Shown piece after piece: positions 24,651 through 32,314 of a DNA stretch of 64,000 nt (position 1 is its first letter; each line of letters starts with the position of its first letter). A program made the translations under genes and the position numbers. The stretch is from assembly GCF_018449655.1 (NCBI RefSeq), contig NZ_JAAVUX010000017.1, forward strand, positions 1 to 64,000, given 5' to 3'. The DNA is from Pseudomonas sp. dw_358. GTDB lineage: Bacteria; Pseudomonadota; Gammaproteobacteria; Pseudomonadales; Pseudomonadaceae. The notes under the pieces are model-generated. The model was given only the letters and a program-made list of their open reading frames with translations. It did no database searches and was not told the DNA's origin.

Positions 24651-26087
24651 TCAGGCACCCATCAGCACCGGCCCCCGAAACCGCGCCTCGATCTCCTCCA
24701 ACGTCAACCCCCGCGTCTCCGGCACAAATCGCGCACTGAACAGCAACGCCATCACCCCCAGCGCCACAAACAGAAAAAAGGTCCCACCAATGCCGATGCC
24801 CGCCACCAGCGGTGGAAAGAACAGCCCGACATTGAAGTTGGTCAGCCACAACGCACAACCGGCCACACCAATGGCGAAGCCGCGGATGCGCAAGGGGAAC
24901 ATCTCCGAGAGCATGACCCAGGTCACCGGCGCGACCATGCCGGCCATGAAGCCCATGTACACCAGCATGCACGCCAGCAAGGTGTAGGCCCGGGCCGGGC
25001 TCGGGGGCATGACGCTGGACAGCACACCAATGGCCAGCAGGCACAGGGTCGTGCCGGCCAGGCCCATCAGCAGCAGCGGGCGGCGGCCGACGCGGTCCAG
25101 GTAACGGATGCCGATCAGGGTGGCGGCCACGGCGGCGGCGCCGTTGCCGATGTTGGCGATCAGTGCGGCCTGATGGCCGAGGCCCGAGTCGGCGAGGATC
25201 TGGGTGCCGTAGTACATGATCGAGTTGACCCCGGTGACCTGTTGCACCACGGCCAGGCCAATGCCGATCAACACGATGCGCCGCATCCATGGGGTTTTCA
25301 GGGCGCGCCAGCCTTCCTGAGTGGTCTGGGCGTCGGCGACGGCGGCGTGTTTGATCTCGCGCATTTCCCAGGCTGCCTGATTGCGTTCGCGGACCTGCTT
25401 GAGCACCTGCAATACATCGCCGAAGCGCCCGCGTGACGCCAGCCAGCGCGGGCTTTCGGGCATCATCAGCATGCCCAGCCAGAGCGCTACGGCAGGCAAT
25501 GTGGCCACCAGCAGCATCCAGCGCCAGATGCCGGGGTACTCGGCAAAGGTGTTACCCAGGAATGCGTTGATGACAAAGGCCAGCAGTTGTCCGCTGACGA
25601 TCATCAGTTCGTTCTGGGTGACGATGCGCCCGCGCACGTGGGGCGGCGACATCTCGGCCAGATAAGTGGGCACCGTCACCGAAGCGCCACCGACGGCCAG
25701 GCCAAGGACGAAGCGTGCGGTGACCATGATCGGAATGTTTGGCGCGAACGAGCAGGTCAAGGCGCCGATGAAGAACAGCGCGGCCAGCAGCAGGATGTTC
25801 TTGCGTCGGCCGTTACGGTCGGAGAGGCGTCCGCCAATGACTGCGCCGAACGCCGCGCCCAACAGCAAAGAACTGGCCACCAGCCCTTCGGTAAGGGGCG
25901 TGAGGCCCAGCTCAATCTTCATGAACATCAGGGCGCCGTTGATGACCCCGGTGTCGTAGCCGAACAACAGGCCGCCGAAGGTCGCGATCAGGGTGACCAT
26001 GCGCAGGTAGCGCTTGGCATCCACCTGGCTTTTACTGGCGCGGGCGCTCTGGGCGCCCGCCAGTGAATCGTAAGTCTTGCTTGTCAT
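24651..26087 (-). CDS. MFS sugar-porter transporter
   Basis: About 478 residues from the ATG at 26087. It has twelve predicted spans and sugar-porter signatures: GGLLFGYDTGVINGAL in TM1, GGRLSDRNGRRK between TM2 and TM3, PESPRWLASRGR after TM6, QQVTGVNSIMYYG in TM7 and a C-terminal PETRG. It resembles inositol/xylose-type proton symporters. It is the last gene of a desaturase/TIM-barrel/transporter set divergent from a LacI regulator, so it probably imports the polyol or sugar-like substrate of that pathway. Confidence 0.88.
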   Translation of the reverse strand: MTSKTYDSLAGAQSARASKSQVDAKRYLRMVTLIATFGGLLFGYDTGVINGALMFMKIELGLTPLTEGLVASSLLLGAAFGAVIGGRLSDRNGRRKNILLLAALFFIGALTCSFAPNIPIMVTARFVLGLAVGGASVTVPTYLAEMSPPHVRGRIVTQNELMIVSGQLLAFVINAFLGNTFAEYPGIWRWMLLVATLPAVALWLGMLMMPESPRWLASRGRFGDVLQVLKQVRERNQAAWEMREIKHAAVADAQTTQEGWRALKTPWMRRIVLIGIGLAVVQQVTGVNSIMYYGTQILADSGLGHQAALIANIGNGAAAVAATLIGIRYLDRVGRRPLLLMGLAGTTLCLLAIGVLSSVMPPSPARAYTLLACMLVYMGFMAGMVAPVTWVMLSEMFPLRIRGFAIGVAGCALWLTNFNVGLFFPPLVAGIGIGGTFFLFVALGVMALLFSARFVPETRGLTLEEIEARFRGPVLMGA

Positions 26088-26127
26088 TATTGTTGTACTC
26101 ACGGTCAAGGGGCAGTCATGGATCGAG

Positions 26128-26985
26128 TCAAGGATGGGTCAGGCAGGCGCGCCTCCACAGGTCTTCGCCCAGGTGCTTGAGGATCAGGGCTTCCTCCCAG
26201 CGATCGCTCAGCTCGTGGCCGTGGCGGTCGGTGATCGCATAAGGCGCAGGCCCCAGCTCGCAGGTGAACGACAAGGTCCGGCGCTGGTGCTCGGGATGGC
26301 CGGGGAGGCGCCGGCGAAAGCTCTCGAAGCCGGCCAGCCACCACTGATGAAACAGTGCGTAGTAACCGGCATGCTGCGGGTAACCGAGCGGCACCTGGAC
26401 CTGTTCGGCGCTGGCGTAGCGACCATGAAAACCATGAGCGTGCTCCAGCACCATGGCGATGGCCTCGCGGTCGCGGGCATCGGGGTCGTCGGGCATTTCC
26501 CGGCTGACCACGTAATGGGACAGGTCGGCCAGTAGCTTGAGCTGGGGAAAAGCCTTGAGCAGGTGCACCGTCAGAGGCAGGTCGTTGGTCAGGCGCTGGC
26601 GGTGGGTTTCCAGCAGCACCGGGAAGTCGAACTGCTCGAACAACGGCAGCCAGCTTTCGACAATGTGCATGGCTTCGCCCAGGGTGTAGGGGCGCATGTC
26701 CACCTGCACCGTGACGTGATGGCAGTCATGGCGGGCGATCAGCTCCAGGGCCGGGGCCAGGTCGCCCAGTTGCCGCGGTTGCGCCTGGGCCTCTAGCTGC
26801 AGGCCGCGCTCGTGGCGCAGGGCGGTGAGGCGCTCGGCGTGGGCGGGGGACTCATACAGCGCGGTGATGCCGCTGAAGCCGGCCTGCTGGATGCGGTCCA
26901 GGTTCGCTTCAAGGCTTGGCTCACCGCCAGTGCCGAGGCGCTCCATGCCCCAGAGGGCCTGAAAGATTTCAAGGGTATCGGACAT
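26128..26985 (-). CDS. Xylose isomerase-like TIM-barrel protein
   Basis: About 285 residues. The ATG at 26985 is preferred because GAGG lies eight bases upstream. The AP-endonuclease-2/sugar isomerase fold is shown by ordered metal ligands: Glu in PVLLETHRQ, Asp and His in LLADLSHYVV, and Glu in FTCELGPAPY, at about residues 126, 154, 157 and 243. These residues are intact, so a divalent-metal isomerase or epimerase activity is likely. I do not recognise a named subfamily. It lies between the desaturase gene (10-base gap) and the sugar-porter gene. Confidence 0.8.
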   Translation of the reverse strand: MSDTLEIFQALWGMERLGTGGEPSLEANLDRIQQAGFSGITALYESPAHAERLTALRHERGLQLEAQAQPRQLGDLAPALELIARHDCHHVTVQVDMRPYTLGEAMHIVESWLPLFEQFDFPVLLETHRQRLTNDLPLTVHLLKAFPQLKLLADLSHYVVSREMPDDPDARDREAIAMVLEHAHGFHGRYASAEQVQVPLGYPQHAGYYALFHQWWLAGFESFRRRLPGHPEHQRRTLSFTCELGPAPYAITDRHGHELSDRWEEALILKHLGEDLWRRACLTHP

Positions 26986-26995
26986 GATCGTCACC

Positions 26996-28081
26996 TCAGG
27001 CCATGGCCGGTTCGGCGCTACGGGTGGTGGTGCTCAACGGGCGGCGCACCGACCAATAAGGGTCGCGGCGCTGGTGCATGACCGCCGGAATGATTTCCCT
27101 CCAGGCCGCCCACAGGCTGGGGTAGGGCGGTGGGCATTGATCCTTGATCACTTCATGCAGCTGGGCAAGGGCGTGGTACGGCACCATGGGAAACATGTGG
27201 TGCTCGATGTGGTAGTTCATGTTCATGTAGACGAAGCGCAGAAACGGCCCCAGGTACACCGTGCGGCAATTGAGCCGATGGTCGAGGACGTTCTCCGGCA
27301 AGCCGGTATGCTGGGTGAGGTTCAGCGCCTGGGTGACTGGCCCGCCATAGAGTCGTGGCAGCAGCAACAGCATTGCCGGCAACAGGCTGGCCATGGCCAC
27401 ACAACTGGCCAGGGTGGCCGCCCAGATCAGCACATAGAGCCGGCTGCTCCAGATCATCCTGGCCATGGCCGACTCGGGCACGAACGAGCGGGTCTCCTCG
27501 CTGACGCTGCCAAAGGCGTGGCGGATCGTGCGGGCCATCTCCACGGGCACAGCGCGCAGGGCGAAGGCGTCCAGTGCCATGTTCAACAGGCTGGGCGGGC
27601 GCGGCACGGCAATTTCCGGGTCGCTGCCCACCACTAGGGTATCGGTGTGGTGACGGGTGTGGCTCCAGCGCCAGTAGGTCGATTCATGAAAGGTCATGAA
27701 CGCGGCGATCTGGTAGAAAAACCGATTCAACCCGGCCGTCTTGAACGGCGTGCCGTGGGACAGTTCATGGGCGCGGTGGTCGCTGGCCGCATAGAGCAGG
27801 CCGTACAGGGCAAAGGCCGGGATGCACCACAGGGTGCCCCAGGTGGCGATGCCGACCCCGGCCGAGGCCAACATCAGGCCGAACCACAGCGCCATGTTGG
27901 TCAGGGCCGGGCGGTCGCTGCGCTTCATCAGGTTCTTCATCACCTTACGTTCGACGCTGCAGGTGTGCCATTGCGCGGACACCAGCCCGCGCAGCGCGGC
28001 CAGTTGCTGATTTTGTGCAGTGAGTCGGTAATCGGCGTGACTGCCGGATGGGGGCACGTCATCATGGGGGTGGGTGTTCAT
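26996..28081 (-). CDS. Membrane di-iron desaturase/hydroxylase (fatty acid desaturase superfamily)
   Basis: 361 residues with a central hydrophobic region and the three histidine boxes of the PF00487 superfamily: HELSH (105-109), HTRHH (141-145) and HIEHH (291-295), plus QHTG near 258. These eight or more histidines bind two irons used to activate oxygen for desaturation or hydroxylation. Hydrophobic segments lie near 62-98 and 213-243. It needs an electron donor, and none is encoded nearby. As first gene of an operon with a sugar-isomerase-like protein and a sugar porter under a LacI regulator, its substrate is probably not an ordinary membrane lipid. The pathway is unrecognised. Confidence 0.82.
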   Translation of the reverse strand: MNTHPHDDVPPSGSHADYRLTAQNQQLAALRGLVSAQWHTCSVERKVMKNLMKRSDRPALTNMALWFGLMLASAGVGIATWGTLWCIPAFALYGLLYAASDHRAHELSHGTPFKTAGLNRFFYQIAAFMTFHESTYWRWSHTRHHTDTLVVGSDPEIAVPRPPSLLNMALDAFALRAVPVEMARTIRHAFGSVSEETRSFVPESAMARMIWSSRLYVLIWAATLASCVAMASLLPAMLLLLPRLYGGPVTQALNLTQHTGLPENVLDHRLNCRTVYLGPFLRFVYMNMNYHIEHHMFPMVPYHALAQLHEVIKDQCPPPYPSLWAAWREIIPAVMHQRRDPYWSVRRPLSTTTRSAEPAMA

Positions 28082-28114
28082 GGTAGCGACCTCCGACCTG
28101 TCACGCGGTTATCG

Positions 28115-28150
28115 TGATAGGTCTATCATTTGTTGAATTTATTTTGATAG
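28115..28150. promoter_or_regulatory. LacI-type operator between lacI-like and desaturase genes
   Basis: Perfect palindrome TGATAG-GT-CTATCA (28115-28128) with a further TGATAG half-site at 28145-28150. The same hexamers recur in the promoter of the MFS exporter gene near 30.5 kb. The LacI-family protein encoded immediately to the right is the expected ligand. Confidence 0.7.
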
Positions 28151-28182
28151 GCTCGAGGCTGAGCTTATACAGGAGCGTAGGG

Positions 28183-29220
28183 ATGTCAAACCCCAAGCCG
28201 ACCATGATCGAGGTGGCAAAGGCCGCAGGAGTAGGCGTGGCGACCGTAGACAGGGTTATCAACCAGCGCGCCCCGGTCAGCCGGAAAACCAGCGAACGTG
28301 TCTACCAAGCGGCTGAGCGGCTGGGGCTTTCTATCAAAGAAAATGATAGCTTGGCGCCTGCGCCGTCCGTCGGCAAAGGGGGGCTGCCGGCAAAAAGACT
28401 GGCCATGGTGTTGCAGAGCCACAACCCGCCGTTCTATGCGACGGTGACCCAGGCGCTGACCGCAGCGGTCAGTCAGGCGGGCGACCGGGTGGGCGAACCG
28501 ACCATCGTGCAGATCGACGCCATGCGCCCCGAGGAAGTGGCGGACACCTTGATGGCGCTGGGCAAACAGGTCGACAGCATCGCGCTGGTGGCGGCAGACC
28601 ACCCCATCGTCAGTCAGGCCATCGAGCAACTGGCAACCATGGGGGTGCGCACCTACGCGCTGATGACCGACCTGACGGCTGCGCAGCGGGCCGGCTATAT
28701 CGGCCTGGACAACCGCAAGGTCGGCCGTACCGCCGGGTGGGCCATGGCGCACTTGAGCAAGCGGGTGGGCAAGGTGGCGACGCTGATGGGTGACCATCGG
28801 GTGCTCTGCCAGGAGTTCAGCGAGATCGGCTTTCGCTCGTATTTCCGGGAAAACTTCAGTGACTATGAGGTGCTGGCGCCGCTGCCTAATCAGGAGGGCG
28901 GTGATTCGGCCTATGTCGCCACGTGCCAGTTACTGGAAGAACATAGCGATCTGGTGGGGCTGTACATCAACAGCGGCGGGGTCGAGGGGGTGGTGCGGGC
29001 ATTGCGCGAAACCGGCCGGCACCGTGACCTGGTGACCATCTGTCACGAGGTCACGGACAGTACCCGGCGCGCTTTGATCGATAACGTGGTGCAACTGCTG
29101 GTGGCTCACCCACTGGAACAGGTGGCCCGTACCTTGGTCGAGGTGATGCTCGCCGATCAGCCCGGCAATGCCCGCCAATGGGTGTTGCCGTTCAGTCTGT
29201 TGACGGCCGAGAATCTCTGA
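28183..29220 (+). CDS. LacI-family transcriptional regulator
   Basis: About 345 residues from the ATG at 28183, which has AGGAG upstream; earlier in-frame codons are not LacI-like. The HTH and hinge read MIEVAKAAGVGVATVDRVIN with TSERVYQAAERLG. The rest is a periplasmic-binding-protein-like sensor domain. The VATVDRVIN variant is common in regulators of sugar and polyol operons. It is divergent from the desaturase operon and should repress it until an inducer is bound. An everted repeat CTATCA-N7-TGATAG lies within its own codons at 28331-28349. Its 3' end overlaps the convergent MFS gene by 29 bases. Confidence 0.88.
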   Translation: MSNPKPTMIEVAKAAGVGVATVDRVINQRAPVSRKTSERVYQAAERLGLSIKENDSLAPAPSVGKGGLPAKRLAMVLQSHNPPFYATVTQALTAAVSQAGDRVGEPTIVQIDAMRPEEVADTLMALGKQVDSIALVAADHPIVSQAIEQLATMGVRTYALMTDLTAAQRAGYIGLDNRKVGRTAGWAMAHLSKRVGKVATLMGDHRVLCQEFSEIGFRSYFRENFSDYEVLAPLPNQEGGDSAYVATCQLLEEHSDLVGLYINSGGVEGVVRALRETGRHRDLVTICHEVTDSTRRALIDNVVQLLVAHPLEQVARTLVEVMLADQPGNARQWVLPFSLLTAENL

Positions 29221-30448
29221 GGCTGCGGTGCGCCGCTGGCGCCTGATCACGATGGACCGCGAGCAGGCGCGGCGCCAGCAGCAACGCCGGCAGCAGCACC
29301 ACCAGCCCGACGAATGCCAACTGAAGCTCGGGGCTCAAGCCGCTCTTGAGCAAGGGCGTGGCGAGCACCGAACCCCCGCTGAGCTGAAGGATGCTGAACA
29401 GCGCCGCCGCTGCGCCGGCCCTTGCGCCAAAGGGCTCCAGCGCCAAACCCATGGCCGACCCCAATGCCGCGGAAAAACCGATGGACAGCACCAGTACCGG
29501 GGCCATGAAGCGCAGCCCGCTGGGGGCAAATCCCAGCGGCAGGAGCAAGGCCAGGACCCCGGCCAGCACGATCAGCGTCACGCCCAGGCGCAGGGCGACG
29601 AACAGGCCGTAGCGCTGGATGATTTTTGGCGCGAGCATGAAGCCGATGATGCTGATCACTGCGTTGAGGGCAAACCACAGGCTGAACTGCACGGAACTGC
29701 TGTGCAGCTGGGTCATGATCACCGAGGGCGCACACGACACGTAGATCAGGTTCATGGCCATGCCGGACAAGGCCACCAACGCGCAGAACAGAAAGCGACG
29801 GTTCTTGAGCATCGGCCCGAAATCGCCGCGCCAGCTGCTGGCAGCCCGCACGGCCTGACGGTTCGCGCGGCTCTGGGTCTCCGGCCAGCGCCAGACGAAC
29901 AGCACGGTCACCGCCAGCGCGTACAGGGCCATGCACAGCAGCGTGCTGCGCCAGCCGAAGCGAGCGGCCAGCGCGCCACCGATCAATGGGGCGCTGGCCG
30001 GCACCACGTACAGGGCGCCGGTCATATAGCTGTAGAGGCGCGCACTGGTGGCCGCACTGAAACGATCGCGCACCGCCGAGTTGGCCGCCACGGTCGCGGC
30101 ACAGGCGCCAATCCCTTGCAGGATGCGCGCAAGGTAGAACACTTCCAGCGTGGGTGCCAGCAGGCCCAGCACGCTGCCCAGACCAAAGGTGACACTGCCG
30201 AAAATCGCCACCGGACGGCGGCCGATTCGGTCCGACAGCGGACCGCACAGCAACTGCCCCAAGCCGACACTGAACACAAACAGCGTAATGGTGGCCTGCA
30301 CGTCCGCCAGGCTGCGGCCAAAGTCATGACTCATGGCATCCAGTGACGGCAGGTAGATGTCCGTGCCCAACGGCATGATCAGCACCATGGCAATCAGCAG
30401 GCCGATGAACCAGCGGGTCTGGAGGAGGTTATCGGCAAGAGGGGGCAA
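29192..30448 (-). CDS. Bcr/CflA-type MFS multidrug exporter
   Basis: About 418 residues if translation begins at the TTG at 30448, which has AAGG nine bases upstream. The reading frame continues further upstream, but that part covers operator sequence and is not membrane-like, and no ATG lies before TM1. TM1 IAMVLIMPLGTDIYLPSLDAM, GPLSDRIGRRPVAIFGS and the R-rich loop after it define the DHA1 drug-efflux branch. Its promoter holds the same TGATAG/CTATCA boxes as the adjacent LacI regulator, so it may belong to that regulon and export a pathway compound. Start codon uncertain. Confidence 0.8.
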   Translation of the reverse strand: MPPLADNLLQTRWFIGLLIAMVLIMPLGTDIYLPSLDAMSHDFGRSLADVQATITLFVFSVGLGQLLCGPLSDRIGRRPVAIFGSVTFGLGSVLGLLAPTLEVFYLARILQGIGACAATVAANSAVRDRFSAATSARLYSYMTGALYVVPASAPLIGGALAARFGWRSTLLCMALYALAVTVLFVWRWPETQSRANRQAVRAASSWRGDFGPMLKNRRFLFCALVALSGMAMNLIYVSCAPSVIMTQLHSSSVQFSLWFALNAVISIIGFMLAPKIIQRYGLFVALRLGVTLIVLAGVLALLLPLGFAPSGLRFMAPVLVLSIGFSAALGSAMGLALEPFGARAGAAAALFSILQLSGGSVLATPLLKSGLSPELQLAFVGLVVLLPALLLAPRLLAVHRDQAPAAHRSLRDSRPSTD

Positions 30449-30482
30449 TGGGGGCGGCCTTGGAAGAAGCGGGAGCGTGATG

Positions 30483-30532
30483 CTATCAAATCCTCCAAAA
30501 CCGCCGATAGGCGTATCAGGGTGAAATGATAG
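30483..30532 (-). promoter_or_regulatory. LacI-type operator cluster upstream of the Bcr/CflA gene
   Basis: CTATCA (30483-30488), the 14-mer CGATAGGCGTATCA (30505-30518, 11 of 14 matches to the palindrome at 28115) and TGATAGGT (30527-30534) lie within 52 bases just before the proposed start. Confidence 0.6.
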
Positions 30533-30577
30533 GTTTGCGTCAAATGGCCCCTGCGCCGCACCGCCACAGAGCGGTGC

Positions 30578-30646
30578 GCGCCGTGTTGGTGCGAAAATGC
30601 CTGGGCACGCCGCGGAATCCGGGGCGCATCTGCGCCAACCTGGTGT
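30578..30646 (+). promoter_or_regulatory. Two NtrC-like sites upstream of the guanidine operon
   Basis: GCGCCGTGTTGGTGC (30578-30592) and GCGCCAACCTGGTGT (30632-30646) each match 10 of 12 conserved positions of GCACCA-N3-TGGTGC. The first is centred about 100 bases before the expected sigma54 start, the normal enhancer position; the second is unusually close to the promoter. Confidence 0.55.
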
Positions 30647-30656
30647 TTTCGGCTGG

Positions 30657-30673
30657 CTGGCGCAACTTTTGCT
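30657..30673 (+). promoter_or_regulatory. Sigma54 promoter of the guanidine operon
   Basis: CTGGCGCAACTTTTGCT fits the RpoN consensus with GG (30659-30660) and GC (30671-30672) ten bases apart. Expected start near 30684, leaving about 45 bases before the riboswitch aptamer. Confidence 0.7.
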
Positions 30674-30730
30674 TTTGAAATCAGGTGCAGCGAGTGTCGC
30701 TTGTTTTATGCACCACAATCTGAAAATGGT

Positions 30731-30882
30731 TGGCTAGGGTTCCGGCTCGCAAGACGAGTGACTGGTCCGAGAGTCAACGACCTCCAGTAGAGGTTACACG
30801 GCGGGATAAAAGCCCGGGAGACAGACCACCTGAACAGGTGACGCGCTGCTTCCGTCCGTTTGTTGTACTACTGGAGACCTGC
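30731..30882 (+). ncRNA. Guanidine-I (ykkC) riboswitch with predicted translational expression platform
   Basis: The hallmark conserved blocks of the ykkC/guanidine-I class are present in order: CTAGGGTTCCGGCTCG (30735-30750), GACTGGTCCGAGAG (about 30760-30773) and ACACGGCGGGATAAAAGCCC (30796-30815) followed by GGGAGA. Downstream, CTACTGGAG (30868-30876) contains the Shine-Dalgarno of the first gene and is exactly complementary to CTCCAGTAG (30782-30790) in the aptamer. That aptamer segment also forms its own hairpin ACCTC/GAGGT (30780-30784 and 30790-30794). The two folds exclude each other, so guanidine binding should free the ribosome site. Confidence 0.9.
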
Positions 30883-30883
30883 C

Positions 30884-31600
30884 ATGCCCAATCCCCCTGA
30901 TGTGTTTGCCGAAGAACTGCTGCCGGGCGGCGGCCAGCGTTCGTTCGTGCTCAAGCGTGGCCAATTACTGCGCCTCACCGACCTGGAAGGCGGCGCCAAC
31001 GTCAGCCTGACGCTGTTCAATGCCCATGAGAAAAGCGAGCGTCTGAACCTGCCTGACAGCCTAAAGTGCCAACACACCGCCCGGCTATCGGCCGGCCATT
31101 GCCTGTACTCGGACATGGGCCGCGTGCTCGCGGCCATCACCCGCGATACCTGCGGCTGGAGCGACAGCCTCGGCGGCGTGGCCAATGCCGAGGAGGTGTC
31201 CGAGCAGTACGGCCAGGGTCGCTATCAGGAACTGCGCAACGGCTTCTTTCGCAATGGCACCGACAACCTGCTGGTGGAAATGGGCAAGTGGGGCCTGGGT
31301 CTCGGTGACCTGACCATGGTCCTCAACCTGTTCAGTCGGGTCGATGTCGATGAGCATGGAGTCTTGAGTTTCGCGCCTGAAAACGCCAAAGCGGGCGACT
31401 GCATCGAACTGTATGCCCCCATGGACACGCTGGTGGTGCTCACCGCCCTGCAGCACCCCATGGACCCGGCCCCGCACTATGCGCCGAAACCGGTGCAGTT
31501 GACCTTCCTGCACGCCGACGCCAGCGTCGCCGAGCACTGCCGCACCTCGCGACCGGAAAACGAGCGTGGCTTCATCAACACCGACCGCCTGTTCGCCTGA
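30884..31600 (+). CDS. Urea amidolyase-associated protein (UAAP/CgdAB-type carboxyguanidine deiminase subunit, longer)
   Basis: 238 residues of the DUF1989 family. Features are FVLKRGQLLRLTDLEGGANVSL, the CGWSDSLGGVANAE metal-site region and FFRNGTDNLLVEMGKWGLGLGD. The longer and shorter UAAP proteins together form the carboxyguanidine deiminase CgdAB, which turns carboxyguanidine into allophanate with release of ammonia. Which letter applies here is not certain. The ATG at 30884 follows the riboswitch-controlled GGAG by seven bases. The second subunit gene starts 10 bases after this one stops. Confidence 0.87.
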   Translation: MPNPPDVFAEELLPGGGQRSFVLKRGQLLRLTDLEGGANVSLTLFNAHEKSERLNLPDSLKCQHTARLSAGHCLYSDMGRVLAAITRDTCGWSDSLGGVANAEEVSEQYGQGRYQELRNGFFRNGTDNLLVEMGKWGLGLGDLTMVLNLFSRVDVDEHGVLSFAPENAKAGDCIELYAPMDTLVVLTALQHPMDPAPHYAPKPVQLTFLHADASVAEHCRTSRPENERGFINTDRLFA

Positions 31601-31610
31601 GGAGCCGACC

Positions 31611-32234
31611 ATGACCGCACTGCACCCCGAAACCGCCGCTTACCGCGTCACTGTCCCCGCCGGCGAGCCATGGCTCACCGAAGTGAAGGCCGGGCAGACC
31701 CTGCGTATCCATGACCTGCAAGGCAACCAGGCGGTGGACACGCTGTTCTACAGCGCCGCCAACCCGCGTGAACGCTACGACGTGCAACGCACCCTGCGCC
31801 GGCAGAACAATGTCTACCTGGGCGTGGGCAGCGTGCTCTATTCCAACCTCGGCCGCCCGCTGCTGACCATCGTCGAAGACAACTGCGGCCGCCACGACAC
31901 CCTGGGCGGCGCCTGCGCCCAGGAGAGCAACACGGTGCGCTATGCCCTGGACAAGCGTCACATGCACAGCTGCCGCGACAACTTCCTGCGCGCCTGCTGC
32001 CACGACGGCCGTCTGGGCAAGGGGGACATCAGCCCCAACATCAACTTCTTCATGAACGTGCCGGTGACCCCGGCGGGCGGCCTGACGTTCGAAGACGGCA
32101 TTTCCGCCCCCGGCAAATACGTGCAACTGCGCGCCGAAATGGACGTCATCGTGCTGATCTCCAACTGCCCGCAGTTGAACAACCCGTGCAACGGCTACAA
32201 CCCGACGCCAGCCGAGCTGTTGATCTGGGACTGA
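31611..32234 (+). CDS. Urea amidolyase-associated protein (UAAP/CgdAB-type carboxyguanidine deiminase subunit, shorter)
   Basis: 207 residues, also DUF1989. It carries GQTLRIHDLQGNQAVDTLFYSA, NCGRHDTLGGACAQESNTVRY with the likely metal-binding Cys and His, and HSCRDNFLRACCHDGRLGKGD. The paired organisation with the longer paralogue and the carboxylase gene 80 bases downstream is the standard guanidine-degradation cluster. GGAG lies six bases before the ATG. Its role is deimination of the carboxylated guanidine before allophanate hydrolysis. Confidence 0.87.
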   Translation: MTALHPETAAYRVTVPAGEPWLTEVKAGQTLRIHDLQGNQAVDTLFYSAANPRERYDVQRTLRRQNNVYLGVGSVLYSNLGRPLLTIVEDNCGRHDTLGGACAQESNTVRYALDKRHMHSCRDNFLRACCHDGRLGKGDISPNINFFMNVPVTPAGGLTFEDGISAPGKYVQLRAEMDVIVLISNCPQLNNPCNGYNPTPAELLIWD

Positions 32235-32314
32235 TACCCACCTGCTGACGCCCGGGGACGGCCCCGTGCGTGCTCACTCTTCGCGGGACGGCCCGCGGCT
32301 GCAGGGATCGAATC

